Positions 1-5,925 of a stretch of DNA of 21,335 nucleotides are shown here, piece by piece. Under the pieces are notes generated by a model, which did not search any database, was not told the origin of the DNA, and saw only the letters and a list, made by a program, of their open reading frames with translations. The position numbers and the translations under genes were made by a program. How positions within the stretch are numbered: the stretch's first letter is position 1; the number at the start of each line of letters is the position of its first letter. This DNA comes from Methanomassiliicoccaceae archaeon. Its GTDB lineage: Archaea > Thermoplasmatota > Thermoplasmata > Methanomassiliicoccales > Methanomethylophilaceae. The stretch is from assembly GCA_016282555.1 (NCBI GenBank), contig JAEEKU010000063.1, forward strand, positions 1-21,335, read 5' to 3'.

Positions 1-1221
1 GTTCTGGCCGACTGTTACGAAAACGGGATCGGAGTGAAACGCGATCCGGAGAAAGTTTTCGAAATTTACGATCAGATGGTCGATAAGGGATCGGTAGACG
101 GAATGTACGGTCTCGGAAGGTGCTATATAGACGGAATCGGCACCCATAAAGACGGCAAATTCGCCTATTCGTGGTTCACCGCGGCGGCTATGAGAAACTC
201 CCGCGACGGAATATACGGTCTCGCCAGATGCTATATGGGCGGGATCGGCGTCGACAAGAACAAGGAGACAGGGTTAAAACTTCTCGACATAGCGTCCAGG
301 CTCGGGCAGACGGATTCCATGAACATGCTGGGCCAGCTGTACTTAAAAGGAAAACTGGTTCCCAAGAACCTCCAGGAGTCCGCCGAGAATTTCAGGCGCT
401 CCGCCGACATGGGAAATGCGTATGCCCAGCTGATCACCGGAGACAACTACGCCAACGGCACCGGGGTCAGGAAAGACAACAAATCCGCTTTCAGATATTA
501 TCTGATGTCCGCATGCCACGGAAACACCGTCGCCTGCTACAACGTGGGAACGTTCTACACTCTGGGAAGCGGAGTGAAAAAGGACGACGAGCGTTCTTTC
601 GAATGGCTGTCCAAAGCCGCCGAAGACGACTACATGAAAGCCCAGTTCTCCGTCGCGGAGGCGTATTCCAGAGGCAAAGGTGTCAGGAAGGACGTCGGGA
701 AAGCGTTCAAGCTCCACGAGAAACTGGCTGAGAAAGGATTCGGAAAATCCCAGTATCACGTCGCCTACTCTTATTTCGAAGGCACCGGCGTCGAAAAGAA
801 CGACAAAAAGGCTTTCGAATGGTTCTGCAAGGGGGCGGAGAGCGACAACGTTCTGTGCCAGTACTACGCCGGATACTGTTACATCAACGGCGTCGGAACC
901 GCTAAGGACGAGGCTAAAGCGCTTGACATGTTCACGAAAGCGGCGAAGCAGGGGCATATCCTTTCGAGGCAGATCGTCGAGCAGATGACCGGAACGAAGA
1001 TGGAGATCGTCGAGGAGTCGCCCTTCGAATCCTATCTCCGCGCGGCTAACAACGGCGATCCCGACGCGATGTTCATCATAGGGCGCTGTTACAGCGACGG
1101 AGTCGGCACCGAGAAGGATCCGGCCGAAGCGAGGAAATGGTTCAACAAGGCGGCCTCCGCCGGGAACCAGGCATCCAAGCGCGCTCTCAACCAGATGAGA
1201 AGAGCGGAACAGAAACAGTGA
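1..1221 (+). CDS. Sel1-repeat (SEL1-like TPR) protein, 5' end outside window
   Basis: The frame is open from base 1, so the true start lies upstream; the GTG at 34 lies inside a repeat and is not the start. About ten Sel1 repeats of roughly 36 residues are visible, each with a pattern like GRCYxDGxGTxKD followed by AxxWFxKAA. A short non-repeat linker (around 1000-1030) precedes the last repeat and a basic C-terminus. Sel1 repeats form alpha-helical solenoids that bind other proteins; no catalytic domain is present in the visible part. The cellular role cannot be told. A hairpin plus T-run follows the TGA stop. The same repeat family occurs in the genes at 14867 and 19732, suggesting a genome rich in such scaffold proteins. 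Confidence 0.9.
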   Translation, partial: VLADCYENGIGVKRDPEKVFEIYDQMVDKGSVDGMYGLGRCYIDGIGTHKDGKFAYSWFTAAAMRNSRDGIYGLARCYMGGIGVDKNKETGLKLLDIASRLGQTDSMNMLGQLYLKGKLVPKNLQESAENFRRSADMGNAYAQLITGDNYANGTGVRKDNKSAFRYYLMSACHGNTVACYNVGTFYTLGSGVKKDDERSFEWLSKAAEDDYMKAQFSVAEAYSRGKGVRKDVGKAFKLHEKLAEKGFGKSQYHVAYSYFEGTGVEKNDKKAFEWFCKGAESDNVLCQYYAGYCYINGVGTAKDEAKALDMFTKAAKQGHILSRQIVEQMTGTKMEIVEESPFESYLRAANNGDPDAMFIIGRCYSDGVGTEKDPAEARKWFNKAASAGNQASKRALNQMRRAEQKQ

Positions 1222-1224
1222 TTA

Positions 1225-1254
1225 ACGAGGGGGAAACCCCCCGTCTATTTTTTT
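1225..1254 (+). terminator. Hairpin with T-run after the Sel1 gene
   Basis: Four bases after the Sel1 stop codon, ACG-A-GGGGG-AAA-CCCCC-CGT forms a G/C-rich stem (1225-1244), followed by seven T residues at 1248-1254. This is a plausible transcription end on the plus strand; in archaea the T-run alone can be sufficient. It overlaps the stop codon of the minus-strand mini-gene at 1254. Confidence 0.6.
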
Positions 1255-1358
1255 CAGAAGACGAAGACCATCGCGAAACCGACGGCCGCCAGAGCGAGAA
1301 TCGCTACCAGAGGCAGTTTGTTGACCGCGCGGTCCTGAGCCGGTAATTTTCCGTCCAT
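1254..1358 (-). CDS. Small single-pass membrane protein, 34 aa
   Basis: This is a 34-residue reading frame below usual gene-finding cut-offs. It starts at ATG (1358-1356) and ends in TGA. The N-terminal 14 residues are polar and charged (MDGKLPAQDRAVNK); residues 15-34 form one uninterrupted hydrophobic helix ending in FVF, so it would be a tail-anchored or single-span membrane peptide. Support for a real gene comes from position: an A/T box (1378-1388) is centred about 25 bases before the ATG, the leaderless spacing seen elsewhere in this window. It is divergent from the phosphatase-like gene. I do not recognise the family; it is shorter than archaeal SecE or Sec61-beta and lacks their motifs. 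Function unknown. Confidence 0.55.
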   Translation of the reverse strand: MDGKLPAQDRAVNKLPLVAILALAAVGFAMVFVF

Positions 1359-1377
1359 AGGGCTGAAACGGAATACC

Positions 1378-1388
1378 TTTATTAAAAT
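1378..1388. promoter_or_regulatory. A/T-rich TATA-like box between divergent genes
   Basis: The sequence TTTATTAAAAT is the only A/T-rich stretch in the 73-base gap between the mini-membrane protein (minus, start 1358) and the phosphatase-like gene (plus, start 1432). It sits about 25 bases from the minus-strand ATG, which fits a leaderless transcript, and about 49 bases from the plus-strand ATG, which would give a leader of about 20 bases. Confidence 0.5.
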
Positions 1389-1431
1389 CAGACGGCGAAA
1401 CGCTGATTAGCGCGTAAGCAGTTCCACCGTT

Positions 1432-1899
1432 ATGGCTGAAAAAAGAGTTCTGTTCGTAAGCAAAAGCAACATCTGCCGGAGTCCGATCGCGGAGTACACT
1501 TTCAGGGATCTTCTGGCGGCTGCCAGCCTTACCGGGATCGTCGAATGCGATTCCTGCGCATGGAGCCCGGAGCACGTCGGGGAGAAGGTGCATCCCGAAG
1601 CGGAAAAGAACATCAGAATCCAGAAGATGGACTGCTCTTCCAAGAGGGCGCGCCTGCTCGCGGATTCCGATTTCAGGGACTACGATTACATACTGGGCAT
1701 GGACAGCGACGACGTGAGAGCGATCAAAGCGAAAGGGATATCCGGACCGGTAATCGGGCTTCTCGGAGACTACGCCGGAGGAGACGAGATCCCCGTTATC
1801 AGAAACAACAGAGATCTGGACGAAGCGTACAAGCGCATCGTGGAAGGATGCATGGGGCTGGGCACGTATCTGATCATCAGCATGAACGAGGATTCCTGA
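1432..1899 (+). CDS. Low-molecular-weight protein tyrosine phosphatase-like protein lacking the catalytic Cys
   Basis: The 155-residue protein has the length and order of the LMW-PTP/ArsC fold: a P-loop at residues 9-18 (VSKSNICRSP), a central DYILGMD segment, and a C-terminal helix with EAYKRIVEGC. In active members the P-loop is Cys-x5-Arg, with the first Cys as nucleophile. Here that position is Ser10 (codon AGC, 1459-1461), while Asn13, Cys15, Arg16 and Ser17 are kept. The C-terminal loop that normally carries the Asp-Pro general acid reads IPVIRNN, without the Asp. Both catalytic residues are therefore missing and I infer a phosphate-binding pseudo-enzyme. Its TGA overlaps the ATG of ThpR (TGATG), so the two are very likely co-transcribed and translationally coupled. 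Confidence 0.85.
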   Translation: MAEKRVLFVSKSNICRSPIAEYTFRDLLAAASLTGIVECDSCAWSPEHVGEKVHPEAEKNIRIQKMDCSSKRARLLADSDFRDYDYILGMDSDDVRAIKAKGISGPVIGLLGDYAGGDEIPVIRNNRDLDEAYKRIVEGCMGLGTYLIISMNEDS

Positions 1900-2435
1900 T
1901 GGATCTCCGTCTTTTCATCTCCGTCCCGGTTCCCGATCCCGGGCCCCTGGAGCCTGTTCTCAGGGAGCTCAGAACCGTTTACGGAATCAGGACCGTTCCC
2001 GCCGGACAGCTTCACATCACCCTGAGATTTCTCGGGGATACCGACGAGAGACGTCTGGACGACGTAGTTTCGGCCTGCCGGAGGGCCGTGCGCGGAACGG
2101 AGCTTTTCGAAATCGTGCTGAAGGGGGCCGGAGTCTTTCCCAATGCCCGCAATCCCCGCGTGGTCTGGATAGGGGTGCGGCCGGAAGACGTTCTCTCCGG
2201 GCTTTCGGAGCGCATAACCTCGGAGCTGAAGGGATTCAGCATGGACGAGAAACCCTTCAAAGGGCATATCACCATCGCGAGATGCAGGGAACCCGTGCAG
2301 CTGAAGCCTTTTCTCGAGAAGTATTCGGATACTGAATTCGCGAGATTCAGGTGCGGCGGGATCTGCGTCATGAAAAGCGAGCTCTCGGAAAGAGGCGCGA
2401 AGCACACGGTCCTCTCTAACATCCGTTTAGGATAA
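1899..2435 (+). CDS. thpR: RNA 2'-5' ligase / 2',3'-cyclic phosphodiesterase family protein (ThpR)
   Basis: This 178-residue protein is the usual size for the two-histidine (2H) phosphoesterase superfamily. The two signature motifs are intact: HITLRFLG at residues 39-46 and HITIARCR at 123-130. Family members hydrolyse 2',3'-cyclic phosphate ends of RNA and can form or open 2'-5' linkages; the physiological RNA in archaea is not settled. The start is the ATG at 1899 that overlaps the TGA of the phosphatase-like gene; the frame is open upstream only as a shadow. A run of T-poor sequence follows, so the end of the transcript is unclear. It is the only gene here that ends in TAA. Confidence 0.92.
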   Translation: MDLRLFISVPVPDPGPLEPVLRELRTVYGIRTVPAGQLHITLRFLGDTDERRLDDVVSACRRAVRGTELFEIVLKGAGVFPNARNPRVVWIGVRPEDVLSGLSERITSELKGFSMDEKPFKGHITIARCREPVQLKPFLEKYSDTEFARFRCGGICVMKSELSERGAKHTVLSNIRLG

Positions 2436-2453
2436 CGTTAGCGCACAGTATTC

Positions 2454-2462
2454 CATATAAAT
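2454..2462 (+). promoter_or_regulatory. TATA box for the pilin-like gene cluster
   Basis: CATATAAAT is centred about 35 bases before the ATG at 2493. With archaeal spacing, transcription would start near 2483-2485, giving a very short leader. It is the only strong TATA-like element in the gap after thpR. Confidence 0.6.
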
Positions 2463-2492
2463 CATATCAAAACAACATCCCTTCCGAGCGAT

Positions 2493-2948
2493 ATGAACCT
2501 CAATAAGCTCAGAATGGACAAAAAAGGAAGTGTGGAAGGGCTGCCCCTGCAGTTCATGATCATGATGATCGTGGCTGTGGCAGCTGTCGGAATACTCAGC
2601 GGATGGATGGCGGGGATCGAGACCCCGCATAGTATTTCGGACGTTGAAGTAATAACCGCCGAGGGTCTCGCGGACGCCGAGGGCAAGATTGACGACGTCA
2701 GCGTGCGCGTGAGAGACCAGGACGGAAACCCCCTCAAAGATGCCACCGTGTATCTCAGCGGCCTCGGAATCAGAACCTCCGACGGCGGAAAACCGATAGG
2801 ATATACGGACGAAAACGGAATCGCCACTCTTGAAGACCTCGTGGTCACGCCTCCCAGGGGAGCGTTCGGCACCGTTACCGTCAACGTGATGAAAACAGGC
2901 TACGGAGAACACTGCAGTACGGAGTTCGCCGTGATCAACTATTCCTGA
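2493..2948 (+). CDS. Archaeal type-IV-pilin-like protein with Ig-like/CarboxypepD-reg-like domain
   Basis: The protein has 151 residues. A basic N-terminus with KKG at residues 10-12 is followed by a hydrophobic helix (about 18-39), the layout of an archaeal prepilin cleaved after the Gly by a PibD/FlaK-type peptidase. Residues 60-150 look like a beta-sandwich of the carboxypeptidase-regulatory or Big type: VSVRVRDQDGNPLKDATVYL, then a TDENGIATLEDL turn. Such domains are extracellular. It is first of three short genes with N-terminal hydrophobic helices spaced 10 bases or less apart, so I infer a surface pilus-like or pseudopilin set. No ATPase or TadC-like gene lies within the window. An alternative start is Met8. 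Confidence 0.7.
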   Translation: MNLNKLRMDKKGSVEGLPLQFMIMMIVAVAAVGILSGWMAGIETPHSISDVEVITAEGLADAEGKIDDVSVRVRDQDGNPLKDATVYLSGLGIRTSDGGKPIGYTDENGIATLEDLVVTPPRGAFGTVTVNVMKTGYGEHCSTEFAVINYS

Positions 2949-2958
2949 AGGTAAGATC

Positions 2959-3369
2959 ATGATAGGAATGCCGCTGAAACTGACGGTGTCATTCCTGCTG
3001 ATCGGCCTGATGCTGCCGATGATAGCCGGGATGGTGTCGATGGTGGAGGAGCAGTCCTCCGACAGCGCCGCGGATTACGAGTGCGCCGCCGTCGAAGACT
3101 GCATCTACAGAGTATTCCGTTCCGGATCGGGATCGACGGAGACCATACACGTAGACCTGGGCCCCAAAGACTGGATATCTTTAGGAGGAACGGGCTCGGA
3201 TGCGTACTCCATACGTCTGTACTGCAACGGAAACCTGAAGAAAACGGTCTATCTGGACAGGGCTCCCGTACAGCTATCGGATGAAATAACGGATATTGCC
3301 GGCAGCACCGATGTCACGTTCGCGTGCACATCGGTAAACCATAAACTGATCGTGGGGGTGGCCGGATGA
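2959..3369 (+). CDS. Pilin-like secreted/membrane protein, cluster member 2
   Basis: The protein has 136 residues. A hydrophobic helix covers residues 8-28 (begins LKLTVSFLLIGLM), followed by an acidic stretch (EEQSSDSAADYE) and a beta-rich C-terminal domain with two Cys in the first half and two more near the C-terminal half, possibly forming disulfides outside the cell. I do not recognise a named family; the layout matches archaeal pseudopilin-like proteins that occur in short operons. It starts 10 bases after the previous stop, and its own TGA overlaps the ATG of the next gene (ATGA), so the three are probably one transcript. Confidence 0.7.
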   Translation: MIGMPLKLTVSFLLIGLMLPMIAGMVSMVEEQSSDSAADYECAAVEDCIYRVFRSGSGSTETIHVDLGPKDWISLGGTGSDAYSIRLYCNGNLKKTVYLDRAPVQLSDEITDIAGSTDVTFACTSVNHKLIVGVAG

Positions 3370-3752
3370 TCGAGTTCGCCATCTCCAGGATCATCCTGTG
3401 CATATGCGGGGTAATCCTCCTCGTTTCGGCGTCTGGTTTCATGGATATATACAAAGAGCAAACGGAAAGCGATATGAACGAATATCTCGCCGAAGATATA
3501 GCGGAGATGCTCGACTCATTCTGGGACTCCAAAACCCAGAAGCTTTCTCTGGACGGATCCCGCATACTGCCTTCCCCGGAGCACGCTCTGGAAGTGAAAT
3601 CTCATACGGTTACGCTGAAATACAAAGATCATTCGGTGACGAAGGGGACCAGATTCGGGCTGGATTTCGAACTGGATTACGGGGAGATCGTTTCCGTCGC
3701 GAAACCGGTCATTCCCCGAACACGTCCGCGATATGGCGTATCGTATCCGTGA
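3366..3752 (+). CDS. Pilin-like membrane protein, cluster member 3
   Basis: The protein has 128 residues. A hydrophobic helix at 8-24 (SRIILCICGVILLVSA) is followed by an acidic, probably coiled segment (about 30-55) and a beta-rich tail. The ATG overlaps the previous stop by four bases. The last 44 bases overlap the 3' end of the convergent SufS-like gene, so the final residues (PRTRPRYGVSYP) may be a recent extension created by loss of an earlier stop. No catalytic motif is visible. I infer a minor pilin or pseudopilin subunit from the context; the exact function is unknown. Confidence 0.7.
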   Translation: MIEFAISRIILCICGVILLVSASGFMDIYKEQTESDMNEYLAEDIAEMLDSFWDSKTQKLSLDGSRILPSPEHALEVKSHTVTLKYKDHSVTKGTRFGLDFELDYGEIVSVAKPVIPRTRPRYGVSYP

Positions 3753-4914
3753 AGGCGTCTATCTCCGCGATATTATTGTAAAGATAGACCGACGCCCTCG
3801 CGCTTCCCCCGATGTGCCTGGAAACGTAAAACGGATGGCTGCAGTGCATTCCAGAGCGGATCATTATCCCCTTCATGCTGTCAGCCATCATCGCTATGTC
3901 GTGGGGCTTGAGCCCGTCTATGTTGAAGGAGAGTATGCTGCCGTGCTTTTCCGGCACCGAAGATCCGAGGATGTGAAGATTACGGACGTCTTCCAGATTT
4001 CCCATCATTCTGCGCATCAGTTCCGAGTCGTGTTTCCCGATATTATCCATGCCTATGCCGGAAAGATACTCCAGAGCAGCCTTCGTTCCGATTATGTCCG
4101 CGTAGTTCTGGAGGCCGGCCTCGAATCTGTCTGGAACGGGAGCGGGAGTGAAAGAATCGTAAGTCACCAGACCTACGGTGCCTCCTCCGCCGAATACGGG
4201 ATTCAGACTTTCCAGCACTTCTTTTTTGCCGTACATGACGCCCATTCCCGACGGGCCCGGCATTTTGTGGACTGAGAAGCAGAAAATGTCCGCATCGATT
4301 TTTTTGAGATCCACGGGAATGTGGGGAGCGGACTGCGCGCCGTCGATTATGACGACCGCATTGCGATCGTGGGCGATCTCCGCGATCTCCCTGACGGGAA
4401 GCGTCTGCCCGGTCACGCTGTTGGACTGCTGTACGGAGACCGCTCTGACGGAGGAATCGAACAGTCCCTTGAAGAATTCCATATCGAAGGATCCGTCTTC
4501 CGCCGAGCGGGAGTATTTCCTTCTTATTCCGGCGTTTTCCTGAAGGATCAGCCAGGGGATGTGGTTTGAATTATGTTCGGAATCGGTTGTGATCACGGTA
4601 TCTCCTTTCTTCAGTCCGAGTCCGAACGCCGCGGTGTTGAGACCCTCGGTGCAGTTTTTCGTGAACACATAGCAGCCGGGCTCGTCAGTGCCGAAAAAGG
4701 ACGCCAGAGCCTCGCGGGTCTCGTCCACCGCCAGGGATACTCTGGATGCCATCGAGTGCACGCTGCGCCCTCCGCATGCCGGATAGTCTCCGTAATACTC
4801 GTCCATAGCTCTGATGACGCAATCGGGCCTCAGGGCCTGGCAGGCGCTGTCCAGATAGATTCCGGCGCCGTTTCTGACGGTCGGAAAATCCATACGGAGA
4901 GTATCGAAATCCAT
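3709..4914 (-). CDS. Cysteine desulfurase / selenocysteine lyase-like PLP enzyme (SufS type)
   Basis: This 401-residue class V aminotransferase-fold protein has all key positions. His114 in DSEHNSN stacks on the PLP ring. Asp191 in the VIIDGAQS segment contacts the pyridine nitrogen. Lys217 in the SVHKMPGP motif forms the Schiff base. Cys358 in RSGMHCSHP is the sulfur-accepting nucleophile, in the short-loop arrangement typical of the SufS group. The expected reaction is cysteine to alanine, with persulfide passed to an acceptor for Fe-S or tRNA thiolation. No SufB, SufC or scaffold gene is adjacent, so the acceptor is unknown. It is divergent from pyrD, with a TATA box about 23 bases before the ATG. 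Its 3' end overlaps the pilin-like gene at 3366-3752. Confidence 0.88.
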   Translation of the reverse strand: MDFDTLRMDFPTVRNGAGIYLDSACQALRPDCVIRAMDEYYGDYPACGGRSVHSMASRVSLAVDETREALASFFGTDEPGCYVFTKNCTEGLNTAAFGLGLKKGDTVITTDSEHNSNHIPWLILQENAGIRRKYSRSAEDGSFDMEFFKGLFDSSVRAVSVQQSNSVTGQTLPVREIAEIAHDRNAVVIIDGAQSAPHIPVDLKKIDADIFCFSVHKMPGPSGMGVMYGKKEVLESLNPVFGGGGTVGLVTYDSFTPAPVPDRFEAGLQNYADIIGTKAALEYLSGIGMDNIGKHDSELMRRMMGNLEDVRNLHILGSSVPEKHGSILSFNIDGLKPHDIAMMADSMKGIMIRSGMHCSHPFYVSRHIGGSARASVYLYNNIAEIDAFTDTIRHIADVFGE

Positions 4915-4931
4915 AACCGCCTGATGCAGTC

Positions 4932-4941
4932 AAATATAATA
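4932..4941 (-). promoter_or_regulatory. TATA box of the SufS-like gene
   Basis: The A/T-rich stretch AAATATAATA (reading TATTATATTT on the minus strand) is centred about 23 bases before the minus-strand ATG at 4914, fitting a leaderless transcript. Confidence 0.6.
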
Positions 4942-4986
4942 ATACTGGCCCGCCGCGTTTCCGGTTGCCTGCGGCTGCAGACCTAT

Positions 4987-4996
4987 TGTTTAACTA
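4987..4996 (+). promoter_or_regulatory. TATA box of the pyrD-pyrK operon
   Basis: TGTTTAACTA is centred about 28 bases before the pyrD ATG at 5020. A GGCGG at 5011-5015 lies five bases before the ATG and could help ribosome binding if a short leader exists. Confidence 0.5.
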
Positions 4997-5019
4997 TTCC
5001 GAAGCATTAAGGCGGAAGC

Positions 5020-5925
5020 ATGGCGTCTCTGAGAACTGAAATCGGGGCCCTGGCCCTTGAAAAACCAGGAATGGTCGCATCGGGGATTATGGACGAGACC
5101 GGTCCGTCCATGATCCGCATGATAAAAGAGGGCGCGGGAGCCGCAGTCAGCAAATCCATCGGCTGCGAGCCTAACGAAGGGCACAAAAATCCGTGTTTTT
5201 CGGAAGTCTGCGGCGGTCTGGTCAACGCTATGGGCCTTCCCAATCCTGGGATAGAGCTGTTCGAAGAAGAGATGAGAACGGCGTCCGCGCACGGAAAGAT
5301 AATCGGTTCGGTTTATGGAGCCAAACCTGACGAATTCGCCTTTCTGGCCGGAAAAATGGAGGATTTCGGAGCGTGCGCCGTGGAGCTGAATCTTTCCTGT
5401 CCCCACGCCAAAGGATACGGAATGGAGATAGGCACCGATCCGGCTATCGTAAAGAGCATAGTCTCCGCTGTGAAATCTTCCGTCAGCATCCCGGTATGGG
5501 CGAAACTGACTCCGAACACCCACATACTGGCCGACATAGGCAGAGCCGTCCAGGATGCCGGCGGGGACGCCGTCGTCGCCATCAATACTCTGAAGGCTAT
5601 GATCATCTCTCCGGAGTTCGCCAGACCGGTTCTCAGCAACAAATTCGGAGGGCTCTCCGGAAAAGCGATAAAACCGGTGGGAGTCAGGGCCGTTTATGAT
5701 CTGAAATCAGTGCTGGACATTCCCATCGTCGGCGTAGGCGGGATATACGGGTGGAGAGACGCCGCCGAGTATATCATGGCCGGAGCGTCGGCGTTCCAGG
5801 TCGGAAGCGCCGTGCTCTCCGAAGGGACCGGAGTATTCGGAAAGATAAACGAGGGGCTGGAGCGCTTCATGGACGAATACGGATACGGATCCGTCAAATC
5901 GATGGCAGGTGCCGCGCATGAATGA
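5020..5925 (+). CDS. pyrD: Dihydroorotate dehydrogenase, catalytic subunit (class 1B type)
   Basis: The 301-residue FMN enzyme oxidises dihydroorotate to orotate in pyrimidine synthesis. Lys45 in AVSKSIG and the NAMGLPN loop (69-75) are typical. The catalytic base is Cys127 in ELNLSCPHA; class 1 enzymes use Cys here, class 2 use Ser. The phosphate-binding GVGGIYGWRDAAEYI segment near the C-terminus is intact. The next gene encodes PyrK, so electrons should pass through FMN to PyrK's Fe-S and FAD and on to a soluble acceptor. The genes overlap by eight bases (ATGAATGA), suggesting coupled translation. The order pyrD-pyrK is reversed relative to many bacteria. Confidence 0.95.
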   Translation: MASLRTEIGALALEKPGMVASGIMDETGPSMIRMIKEGAGAAVSKSIGCEPNEGHKNPCFSEVCGGLVNAMGLPNPGIELFEEEMRTASAHGKIIGSVYGAKPDEFAFLAGKMEDFGACAVELNLSCPHAKGYGMEIGTDPAIVKSIVSAVKSSVSIPVWAKLTPNTHILADIGRAVQDAGGDAVVAINTLKAMIISPEFARPVLSNKFGGLSGKAIKPVGVRAVYDLKSVLDIPIVGVGGIYGWRDAAEYIMAGASAFQVGSAVLSEGTGVFGKINEGLERFMDEYGYGSVKSMAGAAHE

